From Sutterella wadsworthensis (lineage in GTDB: Bacteria; Pseudomonadota; Gammaproteobacteria; Burkholderiales; Burkholderiaceae_F), in NCBI RefSeq assembly GCF_003315195.1, contig NZ_QNRV01000003.1, positions 1 through 64,000 of the forward strand: 64,000 nucleotides of DNA. Direction: 5' to 3'. The notes below the pieces were generated by a model, which saw only the letters and a program-made list of their open reading frames with translations, was not told where the DNA came from and ran no database searches. Position 1 is the first letter of the stretch. The number at the start of each line of letters is the position of its first letter. Below, in pieces: positions 28,261 through 37,717 of the stretch. The position numbers and the translations under genes were made by a program.

Positions 28261-30287
28261 CAGCGGCCCCGCATAAACAGTCGATCGAGATCCGTCATGG
28301 AAAGCGTTGTCCATGTCGGCCTGCCGTGATTGCATTGATCTGCGCGCTCCGTTTTTTCCATGTCGCGCAAAAGCGCATCCATTTCCGGCAGCGAAAGTTT
28401 GCGGTTGGCCCGGAAAGCATTGTGACAAGCCATGGTGGAGAGAATGCGGTTTTTCAGCACATCCATCGCTTCTGAAGCACCAAATTCTGCGAGATCGTCG
28501 AGTACCTCTCGAAGGAGTGCTTCCAGTTCGCCCAACGGTGCCTCAGCGATCATGGCCGGCACGCCGCGAAGCGCCACAGCACCTTCATCTGCGCCCGTGC
28601 AGATAAGGCCCAGAGCCGCAAAAACTTCTCCCTTTTCAAATTCCTCAAATGCCGCGTACTGTGCCGGCGTCACCCGCACAACCAGCGGCATCAGCAGCTC
28701 CTGTACCGCAAGCTTTGACTCCGCCATGACCCGCTTCATTCGTTCATAAAGCACGCGTTCGGCAGCCGCATGCATGTCCACGATGACAAGACCAGAAGCA
28801 TTTTCGGCCAAGATATAAACACCGGCTACCTGCGCCAATGCACGCCCAAGGAATCCCCTGCCGTCAGACTGTGCCTGAAGCGGCGTAAAAAGCGCTGGAT
28901 GCTCCTCCTGCTCCATTTGCGGCAGTTTCTGGGGCTCCAAAGATTTCGGTTCGCCCGCTTCCCCTGAAGACGAATTGGGGTCATAAAACTTCATGGCTGC
29001 CGCTACGGCAACGGGCGAAGGGGCTTTGGGACGCTCTCCATAAGCGGCGGGAAAGCGCTGCAGCACCGGTTTGCCGGAAGCGGCCGACGCCGGACGCTCA
29101 GAATCAGCACGTTCAAATCCCGTGCCGGTTGGCGGAGCACCCCAAAGCGCATTGGGATGGTCCGCAGGTACTTTTGCCGCAATGGCTTCTTGCGGTTCGG
29201 CGAGTGAGGAACGGCCAAAAAGCGCTGCTTCACGGCGCGCTGGAACTGAGCCCAGAGACGCATCGGCGAGCGGGACAACGGCTGCCCCGCCGGCCGCCTG
29301 TGCGAGGGGCGGTGCAAGCGCCGCCTCAACCGCATGCAGAATGAAGCTGTGCACGCGGCTCGAATCCCGAAAGCGCACCTCTGTTTTTGTCGGATGCACG
29401 TTTGAATCCACCTCTTCGGGCGGAATGGTCAGAAAAAGGCAGTAAAGCGGCTGAGCCTGACCATGAAGCACATCAGCATAGGCTGCCCGCACCGCATGGT
29501 TCATCACTCGATCGCGAATGAAGCGGCCGTTGACAAATAGGTATTGACCGTCCGCGCGCGTACGAGAAATGGTGGGAAGCCCCACCAATCCCGTGAGCTT
29601 CCAACCGTCCGACTCAGCCGATACTGGACGACAGGCCTCTTTGAAATCCTTGGGCATCAGCGCCTTGATGCGGTCTTCCGCAGACTCGGCCTCAAGCTGC
29701 ATGGCTCGCCGCCCATTGGCATAAAGCGAAAAAGCGGCCTGCGGATTGGCTAGCGCGATGCGCTCCATCTGCGCCGTCACATGCGCCGTTTCCGTACTTT
29801 CGGACTTCATGAATTTGCGCCGCGCAGGGGTCTTATAAAAAAGATCCGTCACTTCTACGCGCGTTCCGCCGGTCATCCCGCCGGCCGGCTCGACGGCTCC
29901 GCGCTGAATGCGCCAGGCTTCGCCCGCACCCGCGGCTTTGGACTCAATGATGAGTTCCGCAACGGAGTCGACCGATGCCAGTGCTTCCCCGCGGAAACCC
30001 AGCGTCGTTGCTGCTTCCAGATCAGCGAGCGTGGCCACTTTGCTCGTCGCGTGGCGTTTCACCGCCAGCGGCAATTCCGCTTTAGGAATACCGCAGCCGT
30101 TGTCGCTCACCAGAATCCGTGAAAGCCCGCCCCCGTCGATGCGCACTTCAATGCGATCTGCTCCGGCGTCCACTGCATTTTCAACAAGTTCCTTGACGAC
30201 GGACGCCGGCCGTTCAATCACCTCGCCCGCGGCGATTTGACTGATGAGCTGACTCGAAAGTTCTGCAATTGGACGATTAGGCTGCAT
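28260..30287 (-). CDS. mutL: DNA mismatch repair protein MutL
   Basis: MutL links MutS mismatch recognition to downstream repair. The 675-residue protein has the GHKL ATPase motifs VVKELVENAVDAGA near 30, SDNGCGIPKAE near 57 and TLGFRGEALASVD near 92. A variable Pro/Ala/Ser-rich linker spans about 345-480. The C-terminal domain carries DMHAAAERVLYE near 505, the metal-binding pattern of endonuclease-type MutL (D-M/Q-H-A-x2-E-x4-E). ACHNAF and CNHGRPTW lie near the end. This suggests a nicking MutL rather than the MutH-dependent enteric type. Confidence 0.95.
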   Translation of the reverse strand: MQPNRPIAELSSQLISQIAAGEVIERPASVVKELVENAVDAGADRIEVRIDGGGLSRILVSDNGCGIPKAELPLAVKRHATSKVATLADLEAATTLGFRGEALASVDSVAELIIESKAAGAGEAWRIQRGAVEPAGGMTGGTRVEVTDLFYKTPARRKFMKSESTETAHVTAQMERIALANPQAAFSLYANGRRAMQLEAESAEDRIKALMPKDFKEACRPVSAESDGWKLTGLVGLPTISRTRADGQYLFVNGRFIRDRVMNHAVRAAYADVLHGQAQPLYCLFLTIPPEEVDSNVHPTKTEVRFRDSSRVHSFILHAVEAALAPPLAQAAGGAAVVPLADASLGSVPARREAALFGRSSLAEPQEAIAAKVPADHPNALWGAPPTGTGFERADSERPASAASGKPVLQRFPAAYGERPKAPSPVAVAAAMKFYDPNSSSGEAGEPKSLEPQKLPQMEQEEHPALFTPLQAQSDGRGFLGRALAQVAGVYILAENASGLVIVDMHAAAERVLYERMKRVMAESKLAVQELLMPLVVRVTPAQYAAFEEFEKGEVFAALGLICTGADEGAVALRGVPAMIAEAPLGELEALLREVLDDLAEFGASEAMDVLKNRILSTMACHNAFRANRKLSLPEMDALLRDMEKTERADQCNHGRPTWTTLSMTDLDRLFMRGR

Positions 30288-30513
30288 GAGAAAAACGTAT
30301 GCAAGTATTGCCGTCTTGGTCAGAACGGCAGAAGTCTGCGATATTCAAAGAGACATCAGCCTATCAGAGTTAGTTGAAGCAAACAGCTATCATTGTCTCC
30401 CTGCTTCTGATCTGCTCGAATCGCTGCGGTTCAACTCCCCTTAAGCCGCCTCCGCAGACAGCATCGAGTCCCTTCGACTCTTTCGCATAAAACAAAATTG
30501 TACTTTCAAGATC

Positions 30514-31179
30514 ATGGACCTCTTCGGACTCATCGTCGAGCTCTTTACCAACGCCGACCATTTTCTAGTGTCAATCGCCACTGACTACGGCACGCTTATC
30601 TACATCGCAATGTTCGTGATCTTTTTCCTGGAGACCGGCATCGTTGTCATGTCGTTTCTGCCGGGAGATTCGCTTCTTTTTGTGGCAGGCACCGTTGCGG
30701 CAGCCGGCACAGCCAGCCCATGGCTCATCATGCTGGCAGTGATTTTGGGGGCAATCTTCGGGAATTCCCTAGGTTATGCGACTGGCAAATGGCTCGGCAA
30801 CCGAATTTATGACGGCAGTATTCACTGGATTGATGCCAAGAAGCTTGAGCACGCCCACAGCTTCTATCTCTCACACGGCGGGAAAACAGTAGTTCTTGCC
30901 CGATTCGTCCCCATCGTGCGCGCTTTCGCGCCGCTCGTGGCCGGCGCAGCCCGCATGGATGGTCTGCGCTTTGAACTCTTCAGCGGCTTCGGCGCCATTC
31001 TCTGGGCGGTATCGATCGTTGGTGCAGGCTACCTTTTCGGCAACATCCCTTTCATTCAGCAGAATCTTTCGAAAATCCTCATTCTCGGAGTCGTTGCTGC
31101 CGCTATGGGCCCCATTCTTGTGGGCTACGTCTGGAAGACGTATCAGAAGATGCACGAAAAGCGCGAACACAAATTCTGA
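30514..31179 (+). CDS. DedA family membrane protein
   Basis: DedA/VTT proteins are inner-membrane proteins linked to undecaprenyl phosphate or phospholipid recycling and proton homeostasis. The 221-residue product has about four to five hydrophobic segments and the family motifs FLETGIVVMSFLPGDSLLF near 43 and ARFVPIVRAFAPLVAGAARM near 130, with the re-entrant arginines. The start is the ATG before DLFGLIVELF. It is preceded by 226 bp without a gene and followed by a perfect hairpin. Confidence 0.9.
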   Translation: MDLFGLIVELFTNADHFLVSIATDYGTLIYIAMFVIFFLETGIVVMSFLPGDSLLFVAGTVAAAGTASPWLIMLAVILGAIFGNSLGYATGKWLGNRIYDGSIHWIDAKKLEHAHSFYLSHGGKTVVLARFVPIVRAFAPLVAGAARMDGLRFELFSGFGAILWAVSIVGAGYLFGNIPFIQQNLSKILILGVVAAAMGPILVGYVWKTYQKMHEKREHKF

Positions 31180-31210
31180 GACACTGACCTCACCGATCTT
31201 CAAAAGCCGT

Positions 31211-31250
31211 CATGGGAGCGCTGCCAGCGCTCCCATGTGCTTATTGGCCA
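31211..31250 (+). terminator. Perfect 12-bp hairpin after the DedA gene
   Basis: CATGGGAGCGCT (31211-31222), loop GCC, then the exact complement (31226-31237), followed by TGCTTATT. The U-tract is weak, so it is a probable but not certain terminator. Confidence 0.6.
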
Positions 31251-31393
31251 AAGCGTTTAATGAGGTCTTTCCCTCCCTCTCGGACGCACTGCCGGTCTTC
31301 TCAAGATATGTCAGAGACTGCAGGTTCATCGTTTTGAAATGGTGCGCGCTTAGAATAGATGAGACCTGCTTTCATTCCCGGTGAAAACATTCG

Positions 31394-33814
31394 ATGTCAG
31401 ACAAACCAACCCTTAGCCGCAAAGCTGCTTCCGCACTCCAGACCGAGGGTGCAGAAACCGCAGCCAAAGAGTCGACAGCAAGGACCGACAAGCCTGCAGC
31501 TGTCCAGCCCGCAGGAATAGACGCCAAACCTGCCGAAGCTGAAGTGAAAAGCGAACACACTGCAGTCAAAAAGACCGCAGTCCGCCGCAGCACGGCGTCT
31601 AAAAAGACAATCACGAAGACGGTCAAAAGCGCGAAAAGCGTAAAAACAGTCAAAGCGGTCAAAGTTTCCGCTTCCAGTACGGCTTCGCTCGAATCTGCGC
31701 CGCCGCCGCTCCCGCCCGTAGAAGGCGTGCCAGACCTCTCCGATCCGCTGCTCTACATTAACCGTGAGCTCAATTGGATTGAATTCGACCGCAAGGTGCT
31801 CGAAGAAGCCTGCGATCTGAGCGTGCCGCTGCTTGAACAGCTCAAGTTCCTCGCCATTTTCCACAACAATCTTGACGAATTCTTCATGGTCCGCGTGGCC
31901 AACATTATTCGTCAGTACAAGATGGGAGCGGCGTCGACTTCGGCTGACGGCCTGCCGCCCGTGAAGCAGCTCGCCGAAATTCGGCGCCGCGTGCTCGGAA
32001 TGCTCGCGAGAGCGCAGAACCACTGGAAAAACAAGCTTGCGCCAGAGCTTGCTAAAAAAGACATCGCCATCCGGCGGTGGAAGAATCTCTCGGCAAAGCA
32101 GAAGACCTTCCTTGAAGGGTACTTTGACAACGAGATTTATCCCATTCTCACGCCGCAGGCCATCGATGCGGGGCATCCGTTCCCGACCATTTCCAACCTG
32201 TCGCTCAACTTTATTGTCGAGCTCGAAGCCGTTGACAGCAGCATGCGTTATGCGCGCCTCAAGTGCCCCAACAACATGCCGCGCTTCATCTTCGTGCCCC
32301 GCACGAAAGAATCTGCCTATGCTGAACTGGGCTTCAACTCCTCCGGGCGCGATGACGACATCATTCTGCTCGAAGACTTAATCCGCGAACATCTCGGCAA
32401 GCTCTTCCCCGGACACAAAGTCGTCAAGTCGGGCGTTTTCCGCATCACCCGCAATACCGACATCGAAATTGAAGAGGATGAAGCTGACGACCTCTTAGCC
32501 GCCGTCAAGGACTTCGTTGACCAACGCCGCTTCGGCGATGTGATCCGTCTTGAAATTGAAGCCGGCACCGATGCTGCGCTGACCAACTTCCTGATGGATA
32601 AGCTCGAACTTTTGCCTTTCCAGCTTTTTCGCATCAAAGGCCCAATGGCCATGTCGGAATTCATGGCTTTGAGCGGTCTCGATCGTCCTGCCCTGAAGGA
32701 TGCGCCATATAAGGGACTTGAACCGCTGCTCTTTTCCGAGGGCGACATCTTCGGCACCATCAAAACCCGAGACGTGTTCCTCTACCATCCCTATGAAAGC
32801 TTCAGCGGCGTACTCGACTTTATTCGTCGCGCCGCTGCGGATCCTCAGGTGGTCGCCATCAAGCAGACGCTCTATCGATGCGGCAGCAACAGTCCGATTG
32901 TCGCCGCACTGATCGATGCACGACGCCGCGGCAAACAAGTGACGGCCGTCGTTGAACTCAAAGCCCGCTTTGATGAAGAACGCAACATCAACTGGGCCGA
33001 GGAAATGGAAAAGGCCGGCGTCAACATCGTCTACGGCTTTGCCGGCCTCAAGATTCACGCCAAACTCTGCCTTGTCGTGCGCCGCGAGGCCGACGGCATG
33101 ACTCGGTACGTTCACATCTCAACGGGCAACTACAACCCTTCCACCGCGAAGATTTATACAGACTATGCGCTCTTTACGGCCAATGCGGCCATCTGCGCTG
33201 ACGTCTCCGACCTCTTCAACGTGATGACGGGCTACTCGGATCAGACGACGTACCGCCGTCTAGTCGTTTCGCCTCACAGTACCCGCAGTTCCATTGTTGC
33301 TGCGATTGAGCGCGAGGCGGCAGAACACCAGAAAACCGGCAAGGGCGAAATCATCTTTAAGTGCAATCAGCTCGTTGACCGCGCCGTCATTCAGGCGCTC
33401 TATGCAGCAAGTCAAGCCGGCGTGAAGATTTCTCTGATCGTCCGCGGCATCTGCTGCCTGCGCCCCAATATTCCGGGCATCAGCGACAATATTCAAGTCG
33501 TCAGCATCGTCGGGCGCTTCTTGGAGCATGCTCGAGCCTACTGGTTCCGCAACAACGATGATCCGTTCCTGCTCATCGGCTCAGCCGACCTGATGCCGCG
33601 CAATCTCGACGGCCGCATTGAAGTGCTCGTCCCAGTGCTCGATCCCGCCATCCGCAGCCGCATCAAGGCCACACTTGACCTGCAGCTTGCCGACAATGTG
33701 CAGAGCTGGAAGCTCCAGAGTGACGGCACTTATGTGCGGCTCGCTCCGCCCAGACACGGAAAAGCTGTGGACTCGCAGGAAGTGCTTGCCAAGCACTACG
33801 GACGAGTGGAATAG
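31394..33814 (+). CDS. ppk1: Polyphosphate kinase PPK1 with basic N-terminal extension
   Basis: PPK1 reversibly builds polyphosphate from ATP at the membrane or nucleoid. The 806-residue protein is over 100 residues longer than usual. Residues 1-112 are low-complexity Lys/Ala/Thr/Ser, with repeats such as KTVKSAKSVKTVKAVK at 75-90 and a proline patch, resembling histone-H1-like tails. The conserved core starts near DPLLYINRELNWIEFD (117-132). RYVHISTGNYN carries His574, corresponding to the autophosphorylated histidine, and the phospholipase-D-like C-terminal part includes SADLMPRNLDGRIE. The start ATG lies just after CGGTGAAAA. It is a single gene with its own terminator. Confidence 0.95.
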   Translation: MSDKPTLSRKAASALQTEGAETAAKESTARTDKPAAVQPAGIDAKPAEAEVKSEHTAVKKTAVRRSTASKKTITKTVKSAKSVKTVKAVKVSASSTASLESAPPPLPPVEGVPDLSDPLLYINRELNWIEFDRKVLEEACDLSVPLLEQLKFLAIFHNNLDEFFMVRVANIIRQYKMGAASTSADGLPPVKQLAEIRRRVLGMLARAQNHWKNKLAPELAKKDIAIRRWKNLSAKQKTFLEGYFDNEIYPILTPQAIDAGHPFPTISNLSLNFIVELEAVDSSMRYARLKCPNNMPRFIFVPRTKESAYAELGFNSSGRDDDIILLEDLIREHLGKLFPGHKVVKSGVFRITRNTDIEIEEDEADDLLAAVKDFVDQRRFGDVIRLEIEAGTDAALTNFLMDKLELLPFQLFRIKGPMAMSEFMALSGLDRPALKDAPYKGLEPLLFSEGDIFGTIKTRDVFLYHPYESFSGVLDFIRRAAADPQVVAIKQTLYRCGSNSPIVAALIDARRRGKQVTAVVELKARFDEERNINWAEEMEKAGVNIVYGFAGLKIHAKLCLVVRREADGMTRYVHISTGNYNPSTAKIYTDYALFTANAAICADVSDLFNVMTGYSDQTTYRRLVVSPHSTRSSIVAAIEREAAEHQKTGKGEIIFKCNQLVDRAVIQALYAASQAGVKISLIVRGICCLRPNIPGISDNIQVVSIVGRFLEHARAYWFRNNDDPFLLIGSADLMPRNLDGRIEVLVPVLDPAIRSRIKATLDLQLADNVQSWKLQSDGTYVRLAPPRHGKAVDSQEVLAKHYGRVE

Positions 33815-33833
33815 CGCGTCATAAAAAATAGAG

Positions 33834-33868
33834 CGGGCGGCCTGAGCAAATCAAGCCGCCCGTTCTTT
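33834..33868 (+). terminator. Terminator of ppk
   Basis: CGGGCGGC (33834-33841) pairs with GCCGCCCG (33855-33862), followed by TTCTTTTG. It lies between the convergent ppk and pepT genes. Confidence 0.8.
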
Positions 33869-33885
33869 TGAAGCGAAACGGTCAA

Positions 33886-35139
33886 TTACTTCGTCACACC
33901 AGCGGCGAGTTCAACAAGCCTCAGTGTCACCGCAAGGCTCTTCAGCCACGAAGACATGGGCATGAACTCACAGGCACTGTGGAAGTTGTGTGCGCCCGTG
34001 AAGTAATTCGGCGTCGGAATACCCTGCGTGGAAATGAAGGAACCATCCGTGCCTCCGCGCATGGCAATGTCCTTTACCGTCACATGTTCAATTTCCATCG
34101 CGCGGCGCAGCATGTCAATGCATGCACTGTTCTCGGGTTTGATAGCGTCGGCAATGTTGCCGTAGACATCCTCGATCGTCAGATTGATCTTCGCGCGCGG
34201 ATAGCGCACGCGCAGGCAGTCGACGATGGCGCGGATAAGTGTCTTTTTTTCTTCATAGCGCTTGAGGCTGTGATCTCGGAGCTTAAGCGACACGCGGCAT
34301 TTGGCGGGACCGCCCTGAATGCCGTTCACCCATACAAACCCTTCAGTCTTCTCGGTAAATTCCGGCGTCTGACCGCGGTCAAGCATGCCGATGAAGTCGT
34401 GCGCGACCAGAATCGGATTCAAAAGCTGTCCCTTCGAAGACATCGGATGTGCGGTAATGCCCTGAATATCCACCCAGGCACTGCCGGCATTGAAGGTCTG
34501 CCAAACGATTTCACCGAGTTCGCAGCTGTCAATCGTGTAGGCAAAATCGACCGGGAACTTTGAAAAGTCAATTTTCTTCGCGCCGCAAAGACCAATTTCT
34601 TCATCCGGCACAAAAGCAACATAAATATCACCGTGAGGACGACCTTCCTCAACGATGATGTGCAGTGCCGTCATAATGTTGGCAATGGCAGACTTATTGT
34701 CTGCGCCGAGCACTGACGTGCCGTCGGAAAGAAGCAGATCGTCGCCTACGTAGCGTTCCACTTCAGGATGTTCAGCCACGCGAAGCCAAAGGTTCTTCTC
34801 TGCATTAAGGCAGATGTCGCCCCCTTGATAGTTCTTCACAACCTGCGGATGAATGTCCGGGGAAAGTCCGGCGTCGACCGTATCCAGATGTGCGCACCAA
34901 CCCACCTTAGGCGCTTGGGCCCCTGCGGGAAGATTGGAGGGCAGCCGGCCGGTGACGACAGCATATTCGGAAACTTCGACATCCGAGAGCCCGAGCGCTT
35001 TAAGTTCTTCGGCAAGCATCTGTGCGAGCACGCGCTGTCCCGCCGTGCTCGGCACAGTTTTTGCCCCCGCTTCGCTCTGGGTTGTAACGGCTGCGTAGCG
35101 CATAAAGCGCTCGAGCAATTCGTTTGCACGATTAATCAT
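33886..35139 (-). CDS. pepT: Peptidase T (tripeptide aminopeptidase)
   Basis: PepT removes the N-terminal residue of tripeptides using two zinc ions, and serves peptide nutrition in the cytoplasm. The 417-residue M20-family protein has WCAHLDTVDAG near 80 (first metal His/Asp), GADNKSAIA near 143, VPDEEIGLCG near 175 (catalytic Glu) and MRGGTDGSFISTQGIPTPN near 372. The ATG preceded by GAGGA is chosen. It lies downstream of pgk with a gap of about 146 bp that holds an inverted repeat. Confidence 0.94.
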   Translation of the reverse strand: MINRANELLERFMRYAAVTTQSEAGAKTVPSTAGQRVLAQMLAEELKALGLSDVEVSEYAVVTGRLPSNLPAGAQAPKVGWCAHLDTVDAGLSPDIHPQVVKNYQGGDICLNAEKNLWLRVAEHPEVERYVGDDLLLSDGTSVLGADNKSAIANIMTALHIIVEEGRPHGDIYVAFVPDEEIGLCGAKKIDFSKFPVDFAYTIDSCELGEIVWQTFNAGSAWVDIQGITAHPMSSKGQLLNPILVAHDFIGMLDRGQTPEFTEKTEGFVWVNGIQGGPAKCRVSLKLRDHSLKRYEEKKTLIRAIVDCLRVRYPRAKINLTIEDVYGNIADAIKPENSACIDMLRRAMEIEHVTVKDIAMRGGTDGSFISTQGIPTPNYFTGAHNFHSACEFMPMSSWLKSLAVTLRLVELAAGVTK

Positions 35140-35199
35140 AGGGTCCTCACTTCTGCTGTTGGTCCTGCACATTTTTTCTGCCGCATCAACAACCCGCTT

Positions 35200-35266
35200 C
35201 TCAGCTCCGGAGCCTCGTCAAACCCGCCAATGGTTTGTCTTGGCATCAAGGGGAGTCGGAGCTGAG
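35200..35266. other. Inverted repeat between pgk and pepT
   Basis: CTCAGCTCCG (35200-35209) and its exact complement (35257-35266) enclose 47 bases. Smaller possible stems inside are AAACC/GGTTT and GCCAA/TTGGC. No T-run follows on the minus strand. Confidence 0.5.
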
Positions 35267-35285
35267 CAGCGGGGCGCCGAGCGAA

Positions 35286-36488
35286 TTATTGGTCTGCTCG
35301 TTCTTCGAGAACGGCGATGGCCGGGAGCGTCTTGCCTTCCAGGAACTCGAGGAAAGCACCGCCGCCCGTGGAGATATAGGAAATGCGGTCTTCCACACCG
35401 AAGGCGTTGACGGCCGAGACCGTATCACCGCCGCCAGCGATGGAGAAGGCCCCCTTATCGGTCGCCTCGGCAATCGCATAGGCCAGCGCTTCCGTTCCCT
35501 TGGCAAAGGGCTTCATCTCAAAGACACCCACCGGACCATTCCAAACGATCGTTCCGGCAGAGCGCAGTTCGTGTGCGAGATGTTCTGCGGTCTTCGGACC
35601 CACATCCAGGATCATCTCGTCATCGGCCACTTCATCAACACTGCAAACGCGGTACGGAGCATCAGTCGCAAAAGCCTTGGCCGCCACGACATCGACGGGC
35701 ATCGGCAGCTTTGCACCCTTCTTTTCAAGAATCTCGAGCACCTTGCGGCATTCGTCCACCAGATCCGGTTCAGCGAGCGACTGGCCGATCGGACGGCCAG
35801 CTGCGAGCAAGAACGTATTGAGGATGCCGCCGCCCACGATAAGGCGATCCACTTTCTCGGCGAGATTCGAGAGAATCGTGAGCTTGGTCGACACCTTTGA
35901 GCCGGCAACAATCGCGGCGAGCGGGCGAGAGGGGCTGCCGAGCGCCTTGGAGAGTGCTTCGATTTCCTTGGCCATCAAGGGACCCGCACAAGCAATCGGA
36001 GCGTACTTCGCCACGCCGACCGTTGTCGCCTCTGCGCGGTGAGCCGTACCGAAGGCATCATTGACATAAACGTCACAAAGCGCAGCGTATTTCTTTGAAA
36101 GCGCCTCATCGCACTTCTTTTCACCCACATTGCAGCGGCAGTTTTCCAGCACCACCAGCTCACCGGGCTTCACCTCAACACCGTCGATCCAATCCTGAAC
36201 AACCGGTACTTCTCGGCCAAGCAGTTCCCCCAAGCGATCGGCAACGACCTGCAGAGAATCTTCCGGGCGCAAAACACCTTCCTTAGGACGGCCCAGATGA
36301 CTCGTCACCATCACGGCCGCACCCGCGAGCAGCGCGGTCTTAATGGCCGGAAGACTCGCCACAATGCGAGCGTCATTGGTGATCGCGCCTTCATCATTGC
36401 GGGGCACATTCAGATCACTGCGGATCAGAACACGCTTATCCTTCAAAACGCCCGAGGCGGCCAGGGAATCCAGAGTCTTCACTTGCAT
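35286..36488 (-). CDS. pgk: Phosphoglycerate kinase
   Basis: Pgk interconverts 1,3-bisphosphoglycerate and 3-phosphoglycerate with ATP formation. The 400-residue protein shows [16 protein letters not shown] near 20, [11 protein letters not shown] near 58 and [13 protein letters not shown] near 143. ATP-site motifs are [12 protein letters not shown] near 193 and the C-terminal [13 protein letters not shown]. It belongs to the tkt-gap-pgk run; 166 bp with a terminator separate it from gap. Confidence 0.97.
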   Translation of the reverse strand: MQVKTLDSLAASGVLKDKRVLIRSDLNVPRNDEGAITNDARIVASLPAIKTALLAGAAVMVTSHLGRPKEGVLRPEDSLQVVADRLGELLGREVPVVQDWIDGVEVKPGELVVLENCRCNVGEKKCDEALSKKYAALCDVYVNDAFGTAHRAEATTVGVAKYAPIACAGPLMAKEIEALSKALGSPSRPLAAIVAGSKVSTKLTILSNLAEKVDRLIVGGGILNTFLLAAGRPIGQSLAEPDLVDECRKVLEILEKKGAKLPMPVDVVAAKAFATDAPYRVCSVDEVADDEMILDVGPKTAEHLAHELRSAGTIVWNGPVGVFEMKPFAKGTEALAYAIAEATDKGAFSIAGGGDTVSAVNAFGVEDRISYISTGGGAFLEFLEGKTLPAIAVLEERADQ

Positions 36489-36546
36489 GGAAACTGCTCC
36501 TTTGCATTAAAAATACGTTGGATCTTCTTTAGACCGTAAGTCCAAA

Positions 36547-36599
36547 GAAAAAACCGCCTCGCGGGAGCATCCGGCATTCGGACGCTTCCGCGGGCGGCA
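36547..36599 (-). terminator. Terminator between gap and pgk
   Basis: CCGCC(T)CGCGG...AGC on the plus strand pairs with GCT(T)CCGCGGGCGG across a further CCGG/TCGG inner part. On the minus strand the stem is followed by TTTTTTCTTTGG. It may reduce rather than abolish read-through into pgk. Confidence 0.78.
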
Positions 36600-36654
36600 G
36601 ATATTGCTTCAGCCAATGAAATTGGGCTTCACTTTACGTCTGATTTTTCAGAGC

Positions 36655-37665
36655 TTACTTGGCGGCCATCATCGCGCAGGCCGTGTCGAGCATTCGGCAG
36701 GAGAAGCCCCACTCATTGTCGTACCAGGCCATAACCTTGACAAGGCGGTCGCCAGACATCTTCGTGAGCGTCGAATCGTAGATAGAGCTGCGCGGATCAT
36801 GGTTGAAATCAATCGACACCAGCGGCTCATCGTTGTAGCCGAGAATGCCCTTGAGTTCGCCCTCGCTCGCCTCTTTCAGGATCGCATTGATTTCTTCGAT
36901 CGAGGTCGCGCGTTCTGCCATGAACGTCAGGTCGACAAAGCTCACATTAATCGTCGGCACGCGGACCGCAAAGCCGTCCAGACGGCCCTTCAGCTGCGGC
37001 AGCACCAGTCCCACGGCCTTGGCTGCGCCCGTCTTCGTCGGGATCATCGAGTGCGTCGCAGCGCGGGCTCGGCGCAGATCCTTGTGGTAGACGTCGGTGA
37101 GCACCTGGTCGTTCGTGTACGAATGAATCGTCGTCATCAAACCGTGCTCGATGCCAATTTTGTCCTGCAGGGGCTTGACGAGCGGCGCCAAACCGTTGGT
37201 CGTGCAGGAGGCGTTCGACACCACGAGATCTGTGGCCTTAAGCACATCTTGATTAACGCCGTAGACCACCGTCGCGTCCGCGGTCTTGCCAGGGGCCGAA
37301 AGCAGCACTTTCTTCGCACCGGATTCGATATGCACCATCGAGGCTTCTTTTGAATTGAAGGCTCCCGTGCACTCCATCACCAGATCGACACCGAGGTCGG
37401 CCCAGGGCAGTTCACGGGGATCTCGCGTCTTGAAGACGTGAATGCGATCCCCGCCGACAATCATGTCTTTGCCGTCCGTTTCAACGGGCGTAGTGAAGCG
37501 GCCGTGCACCGTGTCGTACTTCAGGAGATGGGCGTTCACTGCAAGGTCGCCCGGAGAATTGATGGCGACGATTTCAACGTCGTGCTGCTTGGCATACTCG
37601 TAATGAGCGCGGAGCACGTTGCGGCCGATGCGGCCGAACCCATTGATGGCAACACGGATGGTCAT
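36655..37665 (-). CDS. gap: Glyceraldehyde-3-phosphate dehydrogenase
   Basis: Gap oxidises glyceraldehyde 3-phosphate to 1,3-bisphosphoglycerate with NAD. The 336-residue protein starts with the Rossmann motif [14 protein letters not shown]. It has the active-site segment [14 protein letters not shown] with catalytic Cys near 155, [21 protein letters not shown] split across 180-200, and the C-terminal [14 protein letters not shown]. The length is standard. It lies 52 bases after tkt. Confidence 0.97.
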   Translation of the reverse strand: MTIRVAINGFGRIGRNVLRAHYEYAKQHDVEIVAINSPGDLAVNAHLLKYDTVHGRFTTPVETDGKDMIVGGDRIHVFKTRDPRELPWADLGVDLVMECTGAFNSKEASMVHIESGAKKVLLSAPGKTADATVVYGVNQDVLKATDLVVSNASCTTNGLAPLVKPLQDKIGIEHGLMTTIHSYTNDQVLTDVYHKDLRRARAATHSMIPTKTGAAKAVGLVLPQLKGRLDGFAVRVPTINVSFVDLTFMAERATSIEEINAILKEASEGELKGILGYNDEPLVSIDFNHDPRSSIYDSTLTKMSGDRLVKVMAWYDNEWGFSCRMLDTACAMMAAK

Positions 37666-37717
37666 GTCGGAAACTTCCTAGATATTGAAGAAAGGGATGG
37701 GTAAAAAACAAAGGGAT

